From an uncultured Actinobaculum sp. (GTDB taxonomy: Bacteria > Actinomycetota > Actinomycetes > Actinomycetales > Actinomycetaceae), in contig CALIHR010000017.1 in the NCBI GenBank assembly GCA_938020505.1, positions 1 to 64,000 of the forward strand: 64,000 nt of DNA, given 5' to 3'. The notes under the pieces were generated by a model that was given only the letters and a program-made list of their open reading frames with translations, made no database searches and was not told where the DNA came from. A program made the position numbers and the translations under genes. This document shows positions 38,665-46,008 of this stretch, in pieces (position 1 is the first letter of the stretch; each line of letters starts with the position of its first letter).

Positions 38665-39465
38665 ATGAAGAACTCGGCTTTTGCCGCAGGCGCAGCCTGC
38701 ATCTGTCTCCTGCTTTCCTCCTGCGGCTCGGATTCCGCCCCTGCAGCGCACGACGCCTCCAACGTCGCGGCCACCGCCGCATCAAACGGCGGCTCAGCTC
38801 CGTCGGGAGCAGATTCCGCGACGCCGCACGGCGATTCCCGAACGCCGGGAGCGGGCGGCGCTCCGGCGCCGTCGGACTCCTCGAACAGCGGCTCCGCTGA
38901 CGGCGACTCCTCACGCAACCGGCGGAACCCGACGCCTTCGCCGGCGAGCAGCGCCTTCAAGGCGAGCAAGAGCTCGGTTCTGGCGTCCGTCAGATCGATG
39001 GCGTCCGCGCGCGTGACGATGCAGGTCTTCTCGAACGACGCCGCCAACGCGAACCCCACGAACAAGAACTTCGGCGGGGTCTACGACGTCACATGGAACG
39101 GGGAGGAGGCGGCGTCGGTCTCGCCGTCGGATCCGAAGGCCGACGTCGGCCGCATATTCTGGAAGGGGAAGTTCGCCTACCTTCTGCGGCACGCGGAACG
39201 CGGAACCGTGCAGGCCGGGAGGACGGTCTTCTCCGTCGGGCGGGTGAACGCGCCGCTCGCGCAGGAACGGCAAGCGGGCTTCGCGCCGTGCGCCCAAGAC
39301 GGCACATTCCGCGTGCGCGAGGCCACGATCGAGTATGACTCCGCCTCGCAGGCCGTCACGCGACTCGACCTGACGACCGAATCGACCGACCTCAAGGCAC
39401 CCAACAGTTCGCGCGCCGTCTCATGCCGGCTCGTCATGGCCTTCTCCCAGGTCGCGCGGAGCTGA
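38665..39465 (+). CDS. Lipoprotein of unknown function
   Basis: A 266-residue protein with a lipoprotein signal: basic start, hydrophobic core and lipobox LLSSC with Cys20. A long Ser/Pro/Ala/Gly-rich, probably unstructured region follows (about 21-100), as in wall-spanning lipoprotein tethers. The C-terminal domain has strands such as VYDVTWNGEEAASV and FAYLLRHAE and two cysteines (APCAQD and AVSCRL) that could form a disulphide. GAAAGGG lies six bases before ATG. Confidence 0.8.
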   Translation: MKNSAFAAGAACICLLLSSCGSDSAPAAHDASNVAATAASNGGSAPSGADSATPHGDSRTPGAGGAPAPSDSSNSGSADGDSSRNRRNPTPSPASSAFKASKSSVLASVRSMASARVTMQVFSNDAANANPTNKNFGGVYDVTWNGEEAASVSPSDPKADVGRIFWKGKFAYLLRHAERGTVQAGRTVFSVGRVNAPLAQERQAGFAPCAQDGTFRVREATIEYDSASQAVTRLDLTTESTDLKAPNSSRAVSCRLVMAFSQVARS

Positions 39466-39703
39466 GCCGCTGGCGGCGAAGACTTTCCGCCGCCGGACGG
39501 CCGCCTCCGGACCACGCGGAGCTGAGGACGAAGCGCCTTTCAAGCCGCGCTCGCCAATCCGGCTCGCCGTTCCGCCGCTATCGCGAGATGCAGTTTCAGG
39601 GCCTCATTCGCCGACGACGGGCGGGCTTAGGTTCGCCGACGGGCGGACTCTGCACGCAACTCATTGGGCAATAGGCCCGGTGGATCGAGCGAAACAAACA
39701 CGC

Positions 39704-39709
39704 TATCCT
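39704..39709 (+). promoter_or_regulatory. -10 box for tRNA-Ser (GCT)
   Basis: TATCCT ten bases before the tRNA 5' end. Confidence 0.45.
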
Positions 39710-39719
39710 TGATGGTGTT

Positions 39720-39809
39720 GGAGACGTCGCATAGTCCGGTCGAGTGCGCCTTCCTGCTAAGAAGGTAGGGGTTCAAAGCCCCTCGCGGGTTCAAATCCCG
39801 CCGTCTCCG
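39720..39809 (+). tRNA. tRNA-Ser (anticodon GCT)
   Basis: Acceptor GGAGACG pairs with CGTCTCC; discriminator G at 39809; no encoded CCA. Loop CTGCTAA gives anticodon GCT. Long variable arm as for serine. It marks the left boundary of the immunity-gene array. Confidence 0.95.
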
Positions 39810-39832
39810 CGGAGCCTTAACGGCCCTACGCA

Positions 39833-39863
39833 AGCCCCGGCCTTTCTTATAGCCGGGGTTTTT
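39833..39863 (+). terminator. Rho-independent terminator of tRNA-Ser (GCT)
   Basis: Stem CCCCGGC/GCCGGGG (39835-39841 with 39852-39858) around a 10-base loop, followed by five T. Confidence 0.85.
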
Positions 39864-39986
39864 GCTGTTCGTGACACTGCTGGCGTCAGTGCACCTGCCG
39901 CTTCCCCAGCGCTCGGACGAAACTGAAGGCACTGCGCTCGCATATCTGCCTACCCGTTGGAAACTCGGGCGGATGAACCAGAGACT

Positions 39987-40080
39987 TTACACCTGCACTC
40001 TGGCCGCCAGTCTGCCGAGCTCGGCCTCAACCCCCGGCCAGTTTGGAAACATCGAGAGTGATCTTCCATTGCCAAAAAAC
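39987..40080 (-). pseudogene. YezG-like immunity gene remnant
   Basis: The minus strand encodes WQWKITLDV, then after a one-base insertion PNWPGVEAELGRLAARVQV and TAA 39989-39987. This matches the C-terminal KWKITLDVPNWPKVEAELDRL of the intact gene at 41590-42057. Only the last 30 codons remain, so it is a broken tenth member of the array. Confidence 0.75.
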
Positions 40081-40105
40081 CGCACTGGGGAGGCCTTGCA
40101 ACGGT

Positions 40106-41053
40106 CTAATCCAAAGGCCCCACACCGGGGCCGGCGCCTTGGAAGGAATGCGGAGGGTAGGTTCTATACACTTCTTCAGAAGTTATCGGATCAATGTGGG
40201 AAATGACGTTCTCGGGCACACCATGAACAAAACGAAGTCCACCCGTATTCGCATCCCGAGGGCTGTCGAGAACTTCGCGAACGACAGGGCGTTCAAAATC
40301 ACAGTAGAACTCGGGCCGGCTCATACGAGGCTCACGGCGAGAAGGGTCGTGACCGGCTTCCTCTGACTCCAGTTGATTGACGAACTCCTTGCCGTCAGGA
40401 TCAAGCTGTCTGTATGCGCTTTGCCAGTCGTGAGCCCGGTTAGACGGATCGGCGATAGACTCGCGCATGTACTCGATATACGGCGCGGCGTCGGCGTACT
40501 TGCCGCCGAAGACGACCGTCGGCTCGTAATCATTGCCGAGAATGCGACGGCGAGCCGAGTCAATCAGGTGTGCGTCTCCCCGTCCAGACACCGCATCATC
40601 CGACAGAGGCTTTTCTTCCCTGTCAGCGAGCTTGCGAAGCTCAGCCTCAACCTTTGGCCAGTTCGCCACACCGGGAATAATCTTCCATCTCCCGCCGCCA
40701 TTAGCGTACTCCGGAAGCCAAATAGTGCGAATATTCCCGTCAGATTGAACGACGGCGCCTAGAAACATCCCTGTCCAGTTAGGGAAATTGTTATCCGTCA
40801 GTTCTTGTTGCCAATCGGCAAGAATCTCAACAAAAGCATGGACTGCACCACCCGGAAACCACCGATCATATATCTCGTCTTCCCACACCAAAGGGATATA
40901 GGTTCGCACTCCTGGGCGGTCCTTGTGTTGGTTGATGATTGCGCCGAATTCGGTCCAGCCTTCAGCGACGTCGTCGGCCATGTCCTCAAGGACGGTCAGG
41001 AGGTGGCCCATGTAGCGAGTATCAATTTCATGGGACGGAGGGAGGTTTGGCAT
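40106..41053 (-). CDS. Immunity domain fused to toxin C-terminal module
   Basis: A 315-residue fusion. Residues 1-145 are a YezG/EsaG-like immunity domain (SHEIDTRYMGH, then WTEFGAIINQ, YDRWFPGG, WTGMFLGAVVQSDGN and WKIIPGVANWPKVEAEL). Residues 167-315 are homologous to the last 152 residues of the toxin at 46009-47619 (shared ARRRIL, ADPSNxAHDWQS and QLxxxG blocks). It is the last intact gene of the array, with AAAAGGA upstream of ATG 41053. It might be an orphan toxin tip joined to its immunity protein, or a decoy. Function is unproven. Confidence 0.72.
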   Translation of the reverse strand: MPNLPPSHEIDTRYMGHLLTVLEDMADDVAEGWTEFGAIINQHKDRPGVRTYIPLVWEDEIYDRWFPGGAVHAFVEILADWQQELTDNNFPNWTGMFLGAVVQSDGNIRTIWLPEYANGGGRWKIIPGVANWPKVEAELRKLADREEKPLSDDAVSGRGDAHLIDSARRRILGNDYEPTVVFGGKYADAAPYIEYMRESIADPSNRAHDWQSAYRQLDPDGKEFVNQLESEEAGHDPSRREPRMSRPEFYCDFERPVVREVLDSPRDANTGGLRFVHGVPENVISHIDPITSEEVYRTYPPHSFQGAGPGVGPLD

Positions 41054-41105
41054 GTGTTTGTCCTTTTCTTGTGCGGGTATTCAGATTAGACGTCCGAGCC
41101 TGTCG

Positions 41106-41546
41106 TCACGCCCTGGCGGCTAGTTTGTCGAGCTCGGCGTCCACCTTCGGCCAATTTGCCACGCCCGGGACGATCTTCCACTTTCCTTCGTCGTCGGCGT
41201 ATTCAGGAAGCCAAATGGTGCGAATATCCTCTTCGCCCTGCGGAACAGCGCCGAAAAACATGGCTGTCCAATTGGGAAAACCGCCAGCAATTAACTCTTG
41301 CTGCCAGTCATAGAAAACGTTGGATAACTCCACCAAGGCAAGATCTGGAAACCACTTGTCATACTTCTCTCCCTTCCAGACGACGGGGATGTATGTGAGT
41401 ACGCTCGGATCGTCAGGGGACTGGTTGACGATCAGACCGAGTTTCGTCCAGCCTCCGGCTTGCGTGGCCGCGCACTCTTCCATGATTTGGAAGACGCGAC
41501 CCGTGTAGCGGGCGTCGATCTCATGGGACGGGGGAAGGTTTGGCAT
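41106..41546 (-). CDS. YezG/EsaG-like immunity protein
   Basis: A 146-residue soluble acidic protein starting MPNLPPSHEIDARYTGRVFQ. Blocks shared with its array neighbours are GWTKLGLIVNQS, VVWKGEKYDKWFPDL, FYDWQQELI, WTAMFFGAVPQ and KWKIVPGVANWPKVDAEL. The pattern of conserved tryptophans (W..K early, WTxMFF late) is that of DUF600 antitoxins, which bind and block nuclease toxins of the EsaD/YeeF kind. Assignment to that family is from pattern, not from a search. Confidence 0.62.
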   Translation of the reverse strand: MPNLPPSHEIDARYTGRVFQIMEECAATQAGGWTKLGLIVNQSPDDPSVLTYIPVVWKGEKYDKWFPDLALVELSNVFYDWQQELIAGGFPNWTAMFFGAVPQGEEDIRTIWLPEYADDEGKWKIVPGVANWPKVDAELDKLAARA

Positions 41547-41589
41547 GTGTCAGTCTCCTTGAGTGAAGGTGCGGGTCTAGGTCTGAACG

Positions 41590-42057
41590 TTACCCTTGCG
41601 CTCTGGCGACGAGCCTATCCAGCTCGGCTTCGACCTTTGGCCAGTTTGGAACATCGAGAGTGATCTTCCACTTGCCGTAATCTTCGGCATAATTCGGGAG
41701 CCAGCGAGTGCGGATGTTCCCATCAGCTAGCGGAACAGCACCAAAAAACATCGCCGTCCAGTTTAGAAGACCATTGGCAGTTAAATCTTTCTGCCAATCC
41801 TTGAAAATACTAACAAATGCTTGAACCGCACCTCCAGGAAACCATTGGTCAAATAACTGACCACTACAAATCAAAGGAATATGAACCCGAACACCATGGA
41901 GATCCTTATGTTGATTGATAATGGCACCAAGTCTGCTCCATCCTTCGGCGACATCATCGGCCATGTCTTCAAGAACGGTTAAAGCATGCCCCATGTAGCG
42001 AGCGCCGATTTCGTGAGACGGGGGCAGACTTTGCATCTGTTTGCCTTTCGCAAGCAT
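41590..42057 (-). CDS. YezG/EsaG-like immunity protein
   Basis: A 155-residue array member. It starts MLAKGKQMQSLPPSHEIGAR and has CSGQLFDQWFPGGAVQAF where the others have a KYDKWFP motif. Its first 52 bases (42006-42057) are identical to those of the gene at 42743-43210, because they lie in the 879-bp duplication. An internal start at M8 (MQSLPPSHEI) is equally likely. It probably neutralises a variant toxin not encoded here. Confidence 0.6.
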   Translation of the reverse strand: MLAKGKQMQSLPPSHEIGARYMGHALTVLEDMADDVAEGWSRLGAIINQHKDLHGVRVHIPLICSGQLFDQWFPGGAVQAFVSIFKDWQKDLTANGLLNWTAMFFGAVPLADGNIRTRWLPNYAEDYGKWKITLDVPNWPKVEAELDRLVARAQG

Positions 42058-42884
42058 CTTCGTTTTCTCGGTTTCCTTGCCAGGCTTCAGGCAGCGCCTT
42101 CAGCCAGTTCTGAACCGTGCCGTCAACGGACATTGACGCGCTAAGCACGCAGGTACGCAACAGGGGTCAAAACCCCCGCAACGCCTCTTCCACCACAAGC
42201 CTGTTCGGACGATCGGTGTGGATCTTCCATTGTCCAAAGCCCTCACCATAACCCAGCGACCAGCGGGCGTGCCCTTGAGCAGTCACCCCGAGGAACATAG
42301 ACGTCCACAGCGTGGCTTCGCCAATGGTGCCGGACTCTTCCCTCCATCGGGCGATCGCACGGCTGACCGTCTCGATCTCGAGGTCCGGCAGCCAGTCGTC
42401 CCACGACTCGCCTCTCCAGACCACCATGTTGTACATCAGAAGGGTGCCGGCCTCCTCGTTGACATTGGCGAGAAGCCCGAGCTTCGTCCAACCGTTGGCG
42501 TTCTCATTCGCCTTGCGAGTCAGAACCTCGACGATTCGCGACATGTAACGGGTATCAACCTCCTGAAGCGGGGTTAGCAAGGCCGATTCTTCATTCGACG
42601 GTTCCATATCAGTTCCACATCAGTCCAGCTGGCAGAGCTGCGCGGGCTTCTAGCTCGAACCCAGGGTCTCTAGACTCGTTAGAGCGAAATCCAGTGATCG
42701 CGCATCACTCCCGACCAAGCCGAGAAGTTGAAGCTCGAGATTCTATCCCTTCGCCCTAGCCGCTAGTTTGTCAAGTTCAGCCTCGACCTTCGGCCAATTC
42801 GGAACACCGGGAGTAATCTGCCATTTACCATAGTCGGTAGCATACTCTGGGAGCCAGAGAGTGCGAACGTTACCATCGGACTGC
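42006..42884. repeat. 879-bp direct repeat, copy 1
   Basis: Identical as far as I can compare with 43159-44037 (offset 1153). It covers the 5' end of one immunity gene, a whole 146-residue gene and the 3' end of the next. Confidence 0.93.
42167..42607 (-). CDS. YezG-like immunity protein, divergent type (copy 1)
   Basis: A 146-residue protein identical to the product of 43320-43760. It starts MEPSNEESALLTPLQEVDTR and keeps the frame of conserved positions: GWTKLGLLANVN, VVWRGESWDDWLPDL, LWTSMFLGV, FGQWKIHTDRPN. It is clearly a distant member of the same family as its neighbours, so it probably binds a different toxin. The exact duplication means that only dosage is altered. Confidence 0.62.
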   Translation of the reverse strand: MEPSNEESALLTPLQEVDTRYMSRIVEVLTRKANENANGWTKLGLLANVNEEAGTLLMYNMVVWRGESWDDWLPDLEIETVSRAIARWREESGTIGEATLWTSMFLGVTAQGHARWSLGYGEGFGQWKIHTDRPNRLVVEEALRGF

Positions 42885-43210
42885 GGAATAGCACCAAAGA
42901 ACATCGCCGTCCAATTGGGGAATCCACCCGCAATTAATTCTTGTTGCCAATCATAAAAAAGGTTTGCAAGCGCTCCAAGAGCAAGTTCAGGGAACCATTT
43001 ATCGTATTTTTTCCCCTTCCACACCACAGCGATATAAGTAAGTACGCTTGGGTCTTCGGCGGATTGATTGACGGTCATCCCCAGTTTCGTCCACCCGTCG
43101 GCTCGTTCGTCCGCGCAGTCCTCCATGATTTGGAAGACGCGACCCGTGTAGCGGGCGTCGATTTCGTGAGACGGGGGCAGACTTTGCATCTGTTTGCCTT
43201 TCGCAAGCAT
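42743..43210 (-). CDS. Chimeric YezG/EsaG-like immunity protein
   Basis: A 155-residue protein whose gene spans both inner ends of the duplication: its first 52 bases equal the start of the gene at 41590-42057, and its last 142 bases equal the end of the gene at 43896-44348. The middle resembles 43896-44348 (ADGWTKLGMTVNQSAED, KKYDKWFPELALGAL). It is thus a recombinant formed when the unit duplicated. All conserved tryptophans are kept, so it is probably functional. Confidence 0.65.
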   Translation of the reverse strand: MLAKGKQMQSLPPSHEIDARYTGRVFQIMEDCADERADGWTKLGMTVNQSAEDPSVLTYIAVVWKGKKYDKWFPELALGALANLFYDWQQELIAGGFPNWTAMFFGAIPQSDGNVRTLWLPEYATDYGKWQITPGVPNWPKVEAELDKLAARAKG

Positions 43211-44037
43211 CTTCGTTTTCTCGGTTTCCTTGCCAGGCTTCAGGCAGCGCCTTCAGCCAGTTCTGAACCGTGCCGTCAACGGACATTGACGCGCTAAGCA
43301 CGCAGGTACGCAACAGGGGTCAAAACCCCCGCAACGCCTCTTCCACCACAAGCCTGTTCGGACGATCGGTGTGGATCTTCCATTGTCCAAAGCCCTCACC
43401 ATAACCCAGCGACCAGCGGGCGTGCCCTTGAGCAGTCACCCCGAGGAACATAGACGTCCACAGCGTGGCTTCGCCAATGGTGCCGGACTCTTCCCTCCAT
43501 CGGGCGATCGCACGGCTGACCGTCTCGATCTCGAGGTCCGGCAGCCAGTCGTCCCACGACTCGCCTCTCCAGACCACCATGTTGTACATCAGAAGGGTGC
43601 CGGCCTCCTCGTTGACATTGGCGAGAAGCCCGAGCTTCGTCCAACCGTTGGCGTTCTCATTCGCCTTGCGAGTCAGAACCTCGACGATTCGCGACATGTA
43701 ACGGGTATCAACCTCCTGAAGCGGGGTTAGCAAGGCCGATTCTTCATTCGACGGTTCCATATCAGTTCCACATCAGTCCAGCTGGCAGAGCTGCGCGGGC
43801 TTCTAGCTCGAACCCAGGGTCTCTAGACTCGTTAGAGCGAAATCCAGTGATCGCGCATCACTCCCGACCAAGCCGAGAAGTTGAAGCTCGAGATTCTATC
43901 CCTTCGCCCTAGCCGCTAGTTTGTCAAGTTCAGCCTCGACCTTCGGCCAATTCGGAACACCGGGAGTAATCTGCCATTTACCATAGTCGGTAGCATACTC
44001 TGGGAGCCAGAGAGTGCGAACGTTACCATCGGACTGC
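43159..44037. repeat. 879-bp direct repeat, copy 2
   Basis: Matches 42006-42884. The two copies are separated by 274 bases belonging to the chimeric gene. Confidence 0.93.
43320..43760 (-). CDS. YezG-like immunity protein, divergent type (copy 2)
   Basis: Identical at DNA level to 42167-42607, including the flanking non-coding bases. A 146-residue protein with the same WTKLGLL, WRGESWDDWLP and WTSMFLGV blocks. The lack of any difference dates the duplication as recent. Confidence 0.62.
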   Translation of the reverse strand: MEPSNEESALLTPLQEVDTRYMSRIVEVLTRKANENANGWTKLGLLANVNEEAGTLLMYNMVVWRGESWDDWLPDLEIETVSRAIARWREESGTIGEATLWTSMFLGVTAQGHARWSLGYGEGFGQWKIHTDRPNRLVVEEALRGF

Positions 44038-44348
44038 AAAACCGCACCAAAAAACATCGCTGTCCATTTTGGAAAATCTCCAACAATCAATTCTTGCTGC
44101 CAATCATAGAAAATGTCGGCTAATGCTTTTAAAGCAAGCTCAGGAAACCATTTATCGTACTTTTTCCCCTTCCAGACTACAGCGATATAAGTGAGCACGC
44201 TTGGATTATCTGGAGACTGATTCACCAACAGACCAAGTTTAGTCCACCCTTCGGCTCGTTCATCCGCGCAGTCCTCCATGATCTGGAAAACATGACCCAT
44301 GTAACGAGTATCGATCTCATGGGACGGAGGTAGCTTATTGATTGTCAT
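43896..44348 (-). CDS. YezG/EsaG-like immunity protein
   Basis: A 150-residue array member starting MTINKLPPSHEIDTRYMGHV. Conserved blocks are GWTKLGLLVNQSPDNPSV, VVWKGKKYDKWFPELALKAL, IFYDWQQEL, WTAMFFGAVLQSDGNV and WLPEYATDYGKWQITPGV. Its 3' 142 bases are shared exactly with the chimeric gene downstream. Lower GC in the middle than at the ends hints at mosaic ancestry. Confidence 0.63.
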   Translation of the reverse strand: MTINKLPPSHEIDTRYMGHVFQIMEDCADERAEGWTKLGLLVNQSPDNPSVLTYIAVVWKGKKYDKWFPELALKALADIFYDWQQELIVGDFPKWTAMFFGAVLQSDGNVRTLWLPEYATDYGKWQITPGVPNWPKVEAELDKLAARAKG

Positions 44349-44427
44349 GATTAATCTTCCTTCGCTTTAGGAGTTTTCATTTATGATAACAAGCATTATT
44401 CTCCCACAAAAGTATGGGAAAGCAACG

Positions 44428-45387
44428 CTATTGCATGGCTTCCAAACCACGCTCCACGTTGGAAAAGGAGCGCGAGGAACAGAGTTCTTCCAGCCCTTCG
44501 GAGGCAATCGAATCAACGTGAGTCACGATGGTTTCAGGCCGTCCATGTATGGAGCCGGTTTCTTGCATGTAGGTGTGGACCCAAGAGTCTTCGGGCAGGT
44601 CGCGGGTGATTGAACGCTCGTACTTTTGATAAAGGTCTGGATGATTCATGTGTTTCTCGTGGCTGGTGAGATTGAGGTTCGTCTCCTTCATCTCCAACTT
44701 GCTCACAATCTCCCTTCCGTCTGGATCGAGTTGTTTGTATGCGCTTTCCCAGTCATGGGCCGGGTTGGATGGGTCGGCGATGGATTGACGCATCTGTTCG
44801 ACGTGCGGGGCGGCGTCGGCGTGCTTGCCGCCAAAGACGGTCGCCGGGTCGTAATCACTGCCGAGAATGCGACGGCGAGCCGAGTCAATCAGATGTGCGT
44901 CACCCCGACCAGACGCCGCATCATCCGACAGAGACTTTTCTTCCCTGTCAGCGAGCTTGCGAAGCTCAGCCTCAACCTTTGGCCAGTTCGGCACACCGGG
45001 AATAATCCTCCATCTCCCGCCGCCATTAGCGTACTCCGGGAGCCAAATAGTGCGAATATTCCCGTCAGATTGAGGGACAGCGTCGAAAAACATAGAAGTC
45101 CAATTTGAAAGACCACTGGCAATCAACTCATCCTGTCAATCCGCGAAAATTTCGACAAGTGCCTTTGCAGCTAACTCCGGGAACCACTCGTCTTACTTCT
45201 GACCATTCCAGACAACGGCCGCATACATTGTCGTACCAGGCTTATCGAGGATCTGGTTGACTAGAAAGCCGGGTCTACTCCACCCGTCAGCGCGATCGTC
45301 CACGCAATCTTCGATGATCTGTAAGACATGCCCCGCATAGCGGGTGTCAATCTTTTGAGACGAACTAGAAATGAATAACCCTTTCAT
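44428..45387 (-). pseudogene. Immunity-toxin tip fusion with two nonsense codons
   Basis: One frame of 320 codons from ATG 45387 to the stop at 44428, broken by TAA 45195-45193 (codon 65; other members have KKYDKWFP, so Tyr to stop) and TGA 45138-45136 (codon 84; others have DWQ, so Trp to stop). The 5' part is a YezG-like domain. From ARRRILGSDYDPATVFGG onward it is homologous to the toxin C-terminus right through to ERGLEAMQ, matching FYRKFEEPLRR, PDGSW and YGRPD blocks of the toxin. It is the second fusion of this type in the array and closest to the toxin. Confidence 0.75.
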
Positions 45388-45488
45388 AGTTAATATTTAC
45401 TAATTAGATTGCTAAACTCATTTTAGGGTAATACAAACTTTCAAGAGGTCGAAAAGCATGTAGATCTAACTAAAACAAGCATAATGAA

Positions 45489-45941
45489 TTAAACTTCCGC
45501 GAGGGCCCCTTCGATCTTCATCCTGTTCGCGGAGGCCGTAACTTCGATCTTCCAAGGACCGTATGTGTCAGTGTAGTCAGGAATCCATACAGAATGCCTT
45601 TGGCCGTCATGATCCGCGACCCCAATGAACATCGACATCCAGTTTTCGATGTCATAATAGATTAAATCGTGTTGCCAAGCATATAGAACATTGTTCAGGT
45701 CTTCTTGAGCCTCACTAGGCATCCAGTTTTCAAGTAATTGACTGTCTCGAATGAGAGCTGCGTACACGTGAACACCCACTAGTTTGCCCTTGTCACCCTC
45801 GTCAACGATTTGGTTCACGAGAATTCCTGCTTTAACCCAATTAGGGGCCGTGGCGTCAGCGGCTGCTTCAAGGATACTGTCGACCTCTGTGGAATACAGG
45901 CCGTGAAGCTTCTGGGCTTGCGCGCTGCGAGAGTTATCCAT
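45489..45941 (-). CDS. Immunity protein next to toxin (YezG-like)
   Basis: A 150-residue protein, 67 bases downstream of the toxin stop and on the same strand, so it is the best candidate for the cognate antitoxin. It keeps the family layout: NWVKAGILVNQIVDEG, LLENWMPSEAQEDL, YAWQHDLI, WMSMFIGVADHDG and GPWKIEVTASANRMKIE. It is the most divergent array member, as expected if it is tuned to a different toxin tip than the others. Confidence 0.65.
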   Translation of the reverse strand: MDNSRSAQAQKLHGLYSTEVDSILEAAADATAPNWVKAGILVNQIVDEGDKGKLVGVHVYAALIRDSQLLENWMPSEAQEDLNNVLYAWQHDLIYYDIENWMSMFIGVADHDGQRHSVWIPDYTDTYGPWKIEVTASANRMKIEGALAEV

Positions 45942-46008
45942 TTTTACCTCTTCTTTTCGGCTGTCGGAGGACAGCGTAACATGAATTTTGCAAACGAACC
46001 GTTAGCAC

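Noticed and set aside
41106..45941. Array as a CRISPR or phage tail-fibre repeat
   Set aside because: Repeats are whole related genes with diverged sequences, apart from one exact duplication; the tryptophan pattern fits immunity proteins.
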